From the NCBI GenBank assembly GCA_027924645.1, contig BSBN01001250.1, forward strand, positions 20,496,001-20,560,000: a stretch of 64,000 nucleotides of DNA, in the 5' to 3' direction. A program made the translations under genes and the position numbers. This DNA is from Cunninghamia lanceolata (taxonomy: Eukaryota; Streptophyta; Pinopsida; Cupressales; Cupressaceae). This document shows positions 36,046 to 47,673 of the stretch, one piece after another. How positions within the stretch are numbered: the stretch's first letter is position 1; each line of letters opens with the position of its first letter. The notes beneath the pieces were generated by a model. It was given only the letters and a program-made list of their open reading frames with translations, did no database searches and was not told the origin of the DNA.

Positions 36046-36391
36046 TACAAAAGAAATACACAACAATAAGTAGAAAAAAATGCTAGGGAAGTATTATAAT
36101 GATGTTATAAAGATTGAAAGAGCAAGAACAGTGTTTAAATTCTCCAACAAGAGCCCAGAATGCACACATATACCAATAAATTACTGAGTGTTTCAAATAA
36201 TTTATTCTATTAACAGAAATGCACAAGTTGACATAAACTGTGTACAATTTAGTCACAGAAAAACCATCACATTTGCCAACTAGGAATGCAACTATATTTG
36301 TTCAAAGGCTAACCAATATATACAGACCATTTTTTTTGTGTAGTTCTTCATTTACACATCTACAAAGAAAAATTGTCACGGTGCTAATATG

Positions 36392-36823
36392 TTATGCGTT
36401 GATGAATGAAAACATGCTGGCATGCACATCGCTGCCATAATAGTCAACGTAAAACTTATCTCGTAGCAAGAAATATGTTCCATCCAAGCTTTCTTTCACA
36501 ATCGTCAGGGCATCGATTGCTTCAAAAATCTTGGCTTGTATATCTTTAATTTTGTGAATATCACTATCGTCAATTGGGGATGTGCTCATGAATGTGCATC
36601 TATCAAACTAGTAAGACATTCGGTGTAAGCTATTAGACTCAATTACTACATCTTTGGCTTTGGTCACCAGCATATCAGTAGTTATGTCAAACTGATTTCT
36701 GTGAGGTTGTTCACATGAATAACTTTCATTGTGATTGCTCCTTGATGACAACATGCCTGGGAACAATCGAAAATCAAGCCAACTTAATAAGCAAGCTATG
36801 AAAACAAACCAACAAATTAACAA
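36392..36823 (-). pseudogene. Unidentified broken reading frame
   Basis: Two adjacent minus-strand frames (36823-36608 and 36589-36392) contain TTDMLVTKAKDVVIESNSLH and IHKIKDIQAKIFEAIDAL. This is protein-like, helical, amphipathic text interrupted by a stop and a short gap. No family is recognised. It may be a decayed exon, since a ribosomal-protein exon relic lies 500 bp away. Confidence 0.3.
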
Positions 36824-37311
36824 GCCAATTCAGTAAGGAAGATAGAAATATAAACCAACTATTTCACATTCAACACACTCATTGCTTGCCACTACAAGTT
36901 TGTCAGAGAAAAGGAGGCCAATAGAGTATTAGATTACATGTTTGAAAGAAACATACCTCCTGATAAATGCACTTACAATGTGCTCATTGCATAACATTGT
37001 AGAGCTAGGTGGATAGAAGAAGCAAGCAAACTCTTAAATCAACTGATGTGATCAATTGAAATTGAGTGGATCACATCATCCGCTCTACGTTGGACAGTAG
37101 TAAAATCTGAGCATAAGTAAAAGGGTCAAGGAAATTTTACCAAACCAATGAAACCTACTCTCTAGGTATTAATTCTGTTTATGTAAAGACATGGCTACAA
37201 CATGCATTTGTGCAGTCCAAACATACTCCACAAAACGAATCACACAAAAATGCATGCTGAATGTAACTGAATCATTATACAAGGTTATTGGATAAACACA
37301 ATACCTAGTGT

Positions 37312-37463
37312 TTGGTGAGACGTCGCCTAATGGCACAAGTCTTCTTTGGTTGCAGGTCAAGTGGCATGTACTTCTTCTTGAATGCCTCTCTCAATGCAGT
37401 TTTCTAGGTCTAGGAGATAACAGTTAGAACTTGTGCTATCAATTTCCTTACCACTTGACTAAA
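37312..37463 (-). pseudogene. Ribosomal protein L35 (uL29) exon relic
   Basis: Minus-strand translation gives QVVRKLIAQVLTVIS, two stops, then [17 protein letters not shown] and [14 protein letters not shown]. This matches the central exon of plant RPL35 (consensus [48 protein letters not shown]). It is flanked by an acceptor-like TTCTATTTTAG and a donor-like GTATTG at the expected exon ends, so it is a genomic exon copy rather than a processed one. Stops replace QKQ. No other RPL35 exon is visible, and an LTR-like start at 37540 cuts off the upstream side. Confidence 0.75.
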
Positions 37464-38080
37464 ATAGAAACAAATCAACATCGAATACACAATGCTTTAT
37501 AAAATGAACAAAACCAAGATAAACTGAAACCTCAAACAATGTCACGTCTCGTTTTTATGAACAATATGATTATTCTAGATTAGTGAACAATTATTTTGAT
37601 TGACTTTACTTTAAGTAATTTTGTGTACGTGGAGGTAATTATTATGAGTTATATTAATGAAAAATGGAAATTGTTTTAAATATTGGATATTGTAGATATC
37701 ATTACAATGATTTGCCTCGACTATGTTTTGGAGACACTAACCTATTGACGTCGAGTTGAGTGCAGATGGATGCCGGTACTCGTCAAAGACGAGAGCATGG
37801 TTGAGGTAGAGGTGTTCTAGCCACTTACCAAGAACTGATGAATGGATTACCCTGATGTAATCACACACATCACGTAGTTGCATATGCATTATTGAATGGC
37901 TTTTATTGTATTAATGCGTGATTATTAATCATTTTCGAATGCATGATGTGATTACTTAAATTTAACGTCTTTTCAAATTATGTTTGAATGGTGTAATTGT
38001 AATAAGAAAATATATATGATTGTATTTTAAATTAAATAATAAAATATTGTTTATAGATGTTTGGAAGACAATATGCTCCT

Positions 38081-38083
<3 letters not shown>

Positions 38084-38133
<50 letters not shown>
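38084..38133. repeat. (TA)n microsatellite
   Basis: About 25 uninterrupted TA units; overlapping ORFs on both strands are artefacts. Confidence 0.95.
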
Positions 38134-38136
<3 letters not shown>

Positions 38137-41100
38137 ATATTGTATCGCATTTCTCTTCTTGATTATTTAAATGGTTTTGTTTTAATTAAAATAGTTAAAT
38201 AATATTAAAAATAGCATTATTATATTTAGGAAAAGAATGAAGGAATTAAAATTAGTTACTGTCATTCATGCGACAGTAGGTTTAAGTAAATAGTTTTATT
38301 TTATATTAATTGGAATGGAGAGCCTTTTAAATATTATTATTTTTCATGCAAACTGTAAAAACAAACTACAGTTTCTAAAACCTAAATTTGGTGATCGCCA
38401 AAAATAAGGGAGAGAAACTTTAATAAAAAGAAAAGTTCTTGGCAGCCAGAAACACCATGAACTCATAAGAAGACCCCACGATTTGTAGAGAAGTAAGCTA
38501 GTTTTTCTTGCAACAAAGGCAAGAAGGAATTGCAGCGACAGGAGAAAGATAAAGAGGCAGCAACAACAGCTACATATTCTTCACCAATCATCATTTTTCC
38601 CAGGTTTTTCATCTAGTACTTCTTACGTTATAATTACATTGATTTGGCTATTTTAAAAATGGTTTTATTAGCTGTTTGTTGGGTGACTGTTTTTGTTTAG
38701 TCATCCTATGTATGTGGGTCGTCCCTATGTATGCTGGCCGCTTATCTTTTTGCCTGGCCAATTGACTCATTATCTGAGTCGTCCTCTTCTTATTTTCTAC
38801 CTGGGCGAATTTACAAACCTAGATCGACCTGCATACCTTGGTTTCTTTCTTTATTCTTCCTTTTGGTCACCATTATCTTTTCTTCTTGGCCGCCTATACT
38901 TCCTGGTCGTTACCTTCCTTCTGGCCGCCTAGTGCCATGTTGATCGACCCTTTCTTTGGCTATTTTGACTGCTTGAAACCATTCATTTTCTCAGATCTAG
39001 ATTTCTAAATATGATTTAAATCCTATTGCAAACTCTAGATCGCTGATAGATATTCTCTATGACTGTGTTTTCTCTTTTACCTCTGTGCTATGCTGAAACC
39101 CAGTCGTTATTTTCTGATTTGGATTATTTAAACTAACTGAAAAACTCCTAATAAATCTCCAAATTCTTGTTGGCTTTTTCCTGTCAGACATTATTATGAC
39201 TGTATTTTCTTACCTTGGCTGAAAATAGTTTCAACTTAGAAAATCGACCCCCCTTTAGTTCTTGCAAATCCTATTTTTCCAAATCTTGATATTGCCATTG
39301 GAAAAACTCTTTTTACCAAAATCCCCAGATACTATCAAATTATTCTCTGTCAAGATATTTATATTGCAGTTGTTTTTTTTCTGTATGACTGTATTTTCTT
39401 CTTTTATGCTGGCTGAAGTGATTCTGTGATAAAAATTGACCTTACTATAAGAGAAATGTATATTCTTAAAATTAGAAAAGAAAGCTATTATTATCTCCAT
39501 AAACATTCCTCAGTTACTGTTGTGTAAAACACCATTTTCGAACCATTATCTTGGATGACAATAGACTATTACAAACTCTGTGAATTGTTTATTTTACCAT
39601 TCTGTCACAGCTCCTGTCACTAAAATGACATGAGGGTTATTGAATAGTATATACAAACTTATTGGTTAAAACTGAGTAGCTCCTGCCACAAGCAGATGAC
39701 AATAAGATGAAATAGAGACTGTAGACTTCTATATTATTTTTCCTATGAATGTTGATGTTGAAAACCTCTTATATTATAATCAAAACCGAAACTAGATTAA
39801 ACAATGTTCTGTGTTCTTTTCTTTATTACTGCAATAGTTCCTCTCACAGTAGCGACAGGAAGACTATTTTCTATTGTTTTTAGACTTCCTGTCACAGAAA
39901 TAACAGTAGGATAGATTAATATCTTAGAATGACTATTATTGAAGACATTGTGACTGAAATACAAGATTAGAGACTATATCAAATTGATAAAATTATGATT
40001 TTGATTGTATGATCAAAAGATGGTTCATTGCTTGAAAGTGTATTTTTCCTTAATTGATGTTTTGGGAAAGGGATTGGATTATTTATTGGATATCTTGAAT
40101 TTGTGATTCTTTACTTTATTTTCTTGCTTCTTGGGGAAAGAAGTAGTTTTTATATAGGAATGTATTGGGTTACTTTTGGGACTAGGATGCCGAATGTGGA
40201 TTGTTACTAATTTTTTGTTCACACTAAAAATTAGTTGGGCCTAGGTGTAATTGTTCAGAATGAATAATAGAAAACTTCAAGGTTATGCATTCTTGAATGG
40301 TTGACACTTTTACAAAGTCAAAAAGAAGATCTAGTTGTCAGGATAACCCATCAATCCAATCAGGACTAATAAGTTATCATGACAAAAGAATTGATCATCA
40401 AAGGATCAAACATTCAAGGAGATACAGTTGTTCTACAAAGTTTGATCTTTCAGGAGTTATAAGTTAAATTGATTATTTAGATTAATCAGTTTTGAATAAA
40501 AGAGAGAAAGGTGTTGTATTACACTGTTATTTCATGTCATGTTTTGAACATACATCCAAGTATCTATTACGATATCTCATGCATTGATTAAAAAGGAAAT
40601 ACATATACATCATATGCATCAGAGAAACTAACTAATCATGTTTTAAAGAAATGTTCAAATGTGTCCCACATAAGTCGTGGGAGTAACTAAACTGAGCAAT
40701 TGCAGACATGCAAGCTATGTATCTGTTTGATAAAAGAAAAGAGAAAAGAACATATGATAAATCTAAACATCCATCATTGCCTGATGATGGAGGTTGCTAT
40801 TGAAGTTGGTCTTCAAGTCTTTAGTCTTCATGCTTCAATCCAAGCCACCATCCAGTTGAAACCTGCAAAATTTTTTGGGACAACCCCGTTAGTGCTCCGG
40901 ATGTTTATAGCTATCACATGCTTTTATCAAACAAAGACATCTACTTATCATATCATGCATTCAGATAAGAATTCAGATCAGATAATGATACAGATCAAGA
41001 AGAAATCATGAAGGAGATCAATCAATGCTATCAGGTACTTTTTTATGCTAACTTGTTTGTTCACTGTGCAGGTATAGGACAAATTTTGTTGTTAATTTGA

Positions 41101-42279
41101 AGACAAATAAACATGTGGATTAAATGTGGCTCCCACAAGGGTTTGAGCCCGACATGCTTCTTTTCATTTTTTGAAAAGAGTACCAGAAAAAGATAGGATG
41201 CATCATTCTAAGCTATATCATGCATCATGTAATCAACTTACATAAAGAAGATGTCATCATGACATCATTACAGTTGATTGAAACAAATCAGAGTTATATG
41301 ACTGAATCAAGATTGATAAAAAGACAAATTCAGAAAATCAGATTACAGTCATCTCAGGAGTGATACAAGTTTTCAGATTATTGTGCCTAATAAAGAGAAG
41401 AAGGACAGAGCAAGGAGGATACAAGAACTTATGTATCATTTGAACAAGTTGCAAAATAAATCTTGTGAGGGGTAATCTCATTATGACAAGGGAGTAAGAT
41501 GAAACAACATTTTTATATTGGGTATTTCTCATGTTGTTTTCATACTGTTTAAAGATGATCAAAGTTTAAACAACTATATCACATTCAAAGTTACAAGTGT
41601 CTCATACAAGTAGTCAAGTAAATGCCACATGGAACAACAGATAGAACAGTGGAAGGCAAGACAATTATAAAACAATATGCCAACTTGATTGCCATTAAAT
41701 AGAACTTCACAATATGTATGAGATAGGTGTGTAGTCATCCAAAAAGAAGATATAAACTTTGCAAAAGGCTGCCACCAATGCCTTTGAACTTCAAACCATC
41801 AAAGGATACATGAAGATGAATGCTACAGTCTAAATGGAGTTAGATGTTCAAACAGTCAAGCATCCAGGGATGAAGCACATATTACTTAAGAAAATACCCC
41901 AACACAGTGAATGGTCAAGAGGCATGACAGTCAAGTCAACTTTCAAGATCAAATGAGAGACAGTCATGACTAAAGTGGAAGATACAAATAATAGATACAT
42001 ACAGGATGCTCACTATTCATCAAATATTAAAGACTGTCACTAACCATCAGTGATCTTAAAAAAGGAGCAAGTTGTAGAGTAGCTATGCATGTCATCACTT
42101 ACATGACAGTCAAGTACATATGCAAAAAACAAGAGACTGTCATGTATGAAGTTGCAAATACAAAGATACAGTACAGTAGAACATAAAGAATGCAATAGTT
42201 CAAGGATGAATATAATGATTCCATACATCTCAACATTATTGTGCTTTGACAAAACTTTATTTCTCATGCCCAAGCTACA

Positions 42280-42410
42280 GAAGATGCCACACAATACAGA
42301 AGATGCAGTCAGGAGAAGATGCCATGCAAGATGTAGTCAGAAGAAGATGCCACACAGTAAAGAGGATGCCATGCAAGATACAGTCAGGAGAGATACGATG
42401 TAGTCAAAAA
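42280..42410 (+). repeat. Short tandem repeats of an AGAAGATGCCA unit
   Basis: AGAAGATGCCACACA occurs near 42281 and 42343, alternating with GATGCCATGCAAGAT (near 42318 and 42365) and GTAGTCAG or CAGTCAGG. The higher-order period is about 60 bp. Confidence 0.65.
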
Positions 42411-45400
42411 GATTTCATGATGACATAAAGAAAGATACATTGCAAGAACAAGAATAAATGCAGTCATCTTCATTATAGACAGTCGTGATAGTGATCATGA
42501 AGTAGTCAGAGTATATCATAAATTGCCATATCCATCTACAAAGGTGCATCAATAATGAAGGAGGAACATCAGAAGAAGAACAAAACTTATATCAAGTGCT
42601 ACAGTGATAATTGACAAGAACATTAAATGCACAAGGTAAACAGTCCTCTTCCTTCTATGTCAGTTGTTCTATCATAATATAGTCACCATCACCATGTACA
42701 ACCAAGACAGTGACCTGTGAAGTAGTTTATATAAGCAGGAGACATTCATGATACATCATAATGGTCATTGCCCACCTACAGAAGAACATGAAAAATGATA
42801 AGATAGGCAGTCAGTGTGCACATGAATGACCATAGAAAAATGGATGGACAAAGAGCATATATTTATAATACAAGGGTGCATAATGATGAAAGTATGAACA
42901 GCCAGACGAGATCTGAAGATGCATAAGGACGCTACAGGTATACTTTAAAGTATGCAAAAAGATGACTACAGGTATAAGGATGCACGAAGGCATGCTACAG
43001 AAAAAGAAATAAAGACATGTGTCTATGCTACAAATATGCCTTGACAGACAGCCAAGATGAAAAATGCATGGTGCATATAATACTGTAGGAGCCAAATGAT
43101 GAGATAAGTAGCCATTATGCACAAAGGCAGATGAGATATACAATAAACAACTAAAGAGAGATAGGAGCATGTTATCCAAGCTACAGGTGCATTTCAAGAA
43201 TGCCACAAATAGTTAAGAAGATAGCCTAATCTCTATGCCATGGTAGAATCCAATTATAGTAGAAAGATAGTCTCACAGTCAAAAGATGATGACACAACCA
43301 AACAGTCCATCATATTATAGTTTGCAAACTGAAGAAGTATATCATATGCAAATAAGCTAAATAAACACATCTATGCTATAGGAGAGCCTCCCAGAAGTGT
43401 CAATATATGATACTCATGCAAATGGAGGTAAATGATAACAATTATCATATAGAATATCAAAGGTTTTGCTGTCATAACAGAATACTAACATGTGCTTCTA
43501 CCTAGTAGCCACAGTGGAATGATAAGGCAAAATGTGTCATCAGCAAATGGGAGACAGTTACAAGGAGGTGGAGGAGTGTTATGAGAAGTAAAGCAAGAAA
43601 ACCCACTTAAAATACTTCAAAACCCTTATACTTTCTGCCAACAGATGGAGACAAGGATCACAGTCAAGGTGGTGTTGCATAGAAAGAGAAGTCGTTCTTT
43701 TTGAAAAGACTGTATACCCATATCAAAGGACCAAACCCTAATGATATTTTTGCAAACATAGTTGACAGCTTTCAAAAAAGATGCCATGATACATTCATAA
43801 CCAACAGGGAAGAGCAAGAAGCATGAAAGAAGGTATACCTATCTGCCAAATTAACAAGATTTCTTCAAAGATACATCAAACCTTTCATTTCTTGCAGTAT
43901 AAAGAGAAAGAGATCAAGTAAAGCAGTATGGTCGTGGCATTACAAGGATTTTTCTTTGCAGGATGAAGTTGAAACCCTAACTTCAAGGCTCACAAACCCT
44001 CTAGTAAGTTATAGTTTTTAATGTCTATTAACAAGAGAAGCATAGCCATGGCGGGTAGAGGTTCTGGAAATGGAGGAGAAGTTGAAACCCTAACTTCAAA
44101 GCTTTAAAACCCTCAAGTTTATGCATAGTGAAAGCAGATTAAGACAAAATAAGAAATATGCAGCCATGGCTGACAGAGACATAGCTTTTATTGCTATAAA
44201 ATGCAATACCCACGTCTATCTACAAACTTGTCATGCTATAAGGAGTGAGACCAAAGAAGAATAAAACTACAACGATTAAATAGCAAGTGCTTACCCTTGT
44301 TGCTGGCAGGAAGAAAGATCTTCCATGACCTCACAGTGGCCTCAAACTTCCAGAGGAGCAGATGAAGACCGTCGAGAAAGAAGCACACAGAAATAGAATG
44401 AAGATATTAAAGAGTGCACAATGATGGAGGTATTCATAACAGTGAAGAAGGCTGTGGCCATTTAAATGAAGAAAGCTACAGACACTTAAATGTTTCATAT
44501 CAAACAAAGAGCAAAGTTACCTTCTTTCTAACTCATGTAGAGTTTCATGGCAATGACAATGAAGAGCCGTTGAAAGGAGAAAACCAGAGCCACCATGAAG
44601 ATAGTTGAAACCCTCGATCGACATGATTTTTGCAGAACTCAAAAAGAGAAGTCAAATGAAGAATGAATGAGCAAAGATTAGGGTTGTTTTCCTCTTTTGA
44701 TCGAAGGTTCTTTTGCTCAAGCACTTTTTTTTACTTAAGAAAAACCAATTATTACTTTATCCAATTTGTTGTCATGGTCAAGACTTTCCCTAGCAATCAT
44801 AACATATAGTGGCCGACAGCAACCCTTTAGAAATTGGTTTTATTAAGTCAAAAGATCGATATAACATGTGGGAAGGCTACAAGCCTTATAACCTTTTGAA
44901 GATTCCTTGGTGGTCGAATGGTGAAGGAATAACAAATCACATGCTTAAGTCCCTTATCTATTTCCAAGCATCCAAGGATAGATTTCACAATTATGCATGG
45001 TGACTAACAGCTAAGAGGGTGTATGATTTTAGACATGGTATATGCATATGCAATACATGGAGTTCAAGGGTAAGCTTTTATGCATGGTGGAGATATGACT
45101 TCATGGGTAATAAGGTATTGTCTTGTAGTGATGTGATTATTGCATAAAGGCAATTGCATGGTGGTAGTATTGATGGTGACAACATATGATGGACATTTTT
45201 TATGCATGGGGTCAAATTGCATAGTGGAGTTGTTTTCTTTCCTTGACTTCAAAATTGCATATGGGGATATAAGGAGATTTAAGAAATGGATGTATGTGCA
45301 CAATGTCAACAAGAGGGAGTCATAAGGATATTTATGCATTTTTGTTTAGTGCATGGAATGCTACAGGAGTGACTGAGTTTCTTTTTATTTTCCTTGCAGA

Positions 45401-45421
45401 GGGAGATATTTTTTCTCACAA

Positions 45422-47376
45422 ATGTATTGGAGTGATAAGGAATTTTGTAATTTCCTAAGTCCTATTTTTGCAAAATAGGCAAATGTATTGGAGTGATAAG
45501 GAGTAAATCATTCATAATTTTACACATTTACTAATTGTAAATAAATAATAAAGTAATACTCTATAAATTACTTTATTATTTTCCACAAGTTGTAAAATCG
45601 AAAATAGAACAAATTATAACCAATAATAGAGTAATATTTTATTACTTTATTATTTACTCACAATCAATTTTGCTCATGCAAAATCATGCAAATTGATTAG
45701 TTGAGTTAACTAGGCCACCTAGGAGGTTTTGCATGACTTTTAAAAGTATTTTTAGGGTCCTTAGTCAAAATTTTGGTCAAACATATGGAGAGGCCCAAAT
45801 TGAAGCTATTTTTGCTTAATTTGAGGTAGTTTTAGACCCTAATTTTGAGGATTTTTGAGGTTGCTCGGGAATGAGTATTTTTAGAGGTAATTATCTGCAA
45901 GTCTATATTTTTTGCATGCCTCTTAGAGAGAGCAAACCTATATATTGTAAAGCAAAAGTCTATTTTTGCGAGTTCTTGATTCTCATTTTGATTCAGACAG
46001 ATTGGGGAATTCTTGTAGCTCACTTTTACAGTTTTATTGAGAGATCGGTAGGTTACAGGTTATCTTTTGTCCTTTTGCAAAGAATTCCTTTGTTTATTTC
46101 AAATTAGTTGATTTACCTTTCCTTTTAGTGTTGAATGTTGAAGTGATTTTGATGAAATTTTGTTGTGTTTTATTATTAAACCTTCAAAATTATTGTCTCA
46201 CCTCATTGCTTACAGCATTAGCATCACAGGTCTTAGGTTATGTTAACCAGAAATAGTCTTTTTATGCTATGAAAAAACCATTTCCTTCATAAAAACTTGT
46301 TTTCAAACCTTCCTTAGAATCATTTTTGTGATATTTATGCCAAGTCTAGATTGTGTAAAAGTCAGATTTCTGAGCAAACATTATGAATCAGATTGCATTA
46401 TTTTTATCCATATCAGGTGCATCACCATTTTACCTTTAGTATTCATTTAGTTTCTTTCTTCCCTTTTTCCAAAAAGTAAAAACATACATCTCAATAGAAC
46501 ATTTGAAGGGAACCAGCCCACAATCTGGAGGTCTAATCTCGTCATAGGGCACCCACAACCTGAGATTAGTCCCATGTTACACGGAATTGCAGTGCTTTAA
46601 CCAGCCTTGCATACGGGTGCAATTCCCAGTGATAACATGGATATTCAGAGATGGTTTTTCCTCTTTTCAGGAATTGAACCAAGTTACTTAAATGATTAGA
46701 TCTAATCAGAATGACATTGAAATAGATGTTTATTGTCTAGCAAACTTATTTATTGATATCGCTACCACATCCTGTTGTGAGACAATTTGTTTTTCATTAC
46801 TTAGAATTGTGCATTCAGACATCAGGGTTGCATCGAGTGTTCCCTCCTGCCAGTTGTTACTAGGTAGCTAGACATTTCGTGCAGGGTTGGGTTTCCTTCA
46901 TTTGATGAAGGGATCCGGGCAAGTGTAAATACTTTGTGGTTTGGTGGAAAAGCACCTGAGCCATGTTCTTATCTCTCGGCTTACAGGTGGTGGACCACTT
47001 GGCTCATGCAGTAGGAGAGTGTATTGATTTATTTATTATTGTTGTACATGTTGATTTTACCCTACATTGGATGTATTATGGCATGCTTGCCAAAGGCTTT
47101 ATGTGTATTATTTTATAGTGCTTGTTACCTAGATTAAGCACATGAATATGTAAGATTTAATGACATTGAGATTCATTTTTATGAGATTATCTTTTATTTG
47201 AGATATTGTGATTAAGCAGATTAATTACATCTTTTATCTTTGAAAGTTGTATCTAAGTGGATTATTTACACCTTTTTATTTTTGGTTATTACGATGTTGT
47301 ATTTAAGCGAATTATTTACTTCATTTACTTTTGAGTTGGTTTAAAGGCTTTTACATGACTTGTGAGGCTTTAGATT
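45422..47376 (+). mobile_element. Presumed 5' LTR end of a plus-strand Ty3/gypsy-like element
   Basis: Placed by its downstream neighbours: the primer-binding site at 47377 and gag start at 47464 require an LTR to end just before. A 22-bp word AAATGTATTGGAGTGATAAG occurs at about 45420 and 45482. A TG here is one candidate LTR start, but 37540 is another. A short hairpin (CTAATCTC 46533-46540 and GAGATTAG 46562-46569) lies within. Boundaries are inferred. Confidence 0.4.
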
Positions 47377-47390
47377 TGGTATCAGAGCTC
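47377..47390 (+). other. Primer-binding site complementary to initiator tRNA-Met
   Basis: TGGTATCAGAGCTC is the standard plant LTR-retrotransposon primer-binding site, pairing with the 3' end of initiator tRNA-Met. It lies 74 bases before the gag ATG. Confidence 0.85.
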
Positions 47391-47463
47391 TAAGTTTAAC
47401 ACTAGGGCCTTTGTTTTTGGGACTATTGTGCTAAAGTTGCAAACTTGATACAGATTAACCATC

Positions 47464-47673
47464 ATGAATACAAGAAACATTGATCGTGGTGACGGATCAG
47501 GAAGTAGTGAAGGTAGAGGATCACACGAAGGTGCTCATGGTGTAGATCGTGGAGATGCCAGTTGTAGAGGAAAACTAATGTGTTGTAGACTTAAACAAAA
47601 TTCAGGGGTAAACCTATATGAACAGTCCACTCTATCATTGCATTTCTACATTGAATTATTGACCAAGGAGCAT
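47464..47673 (+). pseudogene. gag 5' fragment, cut by a DNA transposon
   Basis: The ATG at 47464 opens MNTRNIDRGDGSGSSEGRG, a polar, Gly/Ser/Arg-rich start typical of plant gypsy gag. The frame continues for 70 codons until the transposon terminus GTTGGT at 47674. No capsid or zinc-knuckle region is found beyond 52665, so the rest is lost. Confidence 0.5.

Larger units (their letters stand above)
37540..45420 (+). mobile_element. LTR-like, non-coding retroelement sequence
   Basis: An LTR-type start TGTCACGTCTCG occurs at 37540, where gene-relic sequence ends. What follows is non-coding: a leader-like purine-rich region (38440-38580), then recurring CTGTCAC words (39600-39900), then a 41.6-43.6 kb stretch dense in CAGTCA/GACAGTC. 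A GAAGTTGAAACCCTAACTTC block is repeated near 43963 and 44075. No gag or pol is seen. It may be part of one very long LTR or leader of the plus-strand element whose primer-binding site is at 47377, or several nested pieces. Confidence 0.35.

Noticed and set aside
43962..44112. Telomere-like AAACCCTAA words
   Set aside because: Only two isolated occurrences inside a repeated GAAGTTGAAACCCTAACTTC block; no TTTAGGG array.
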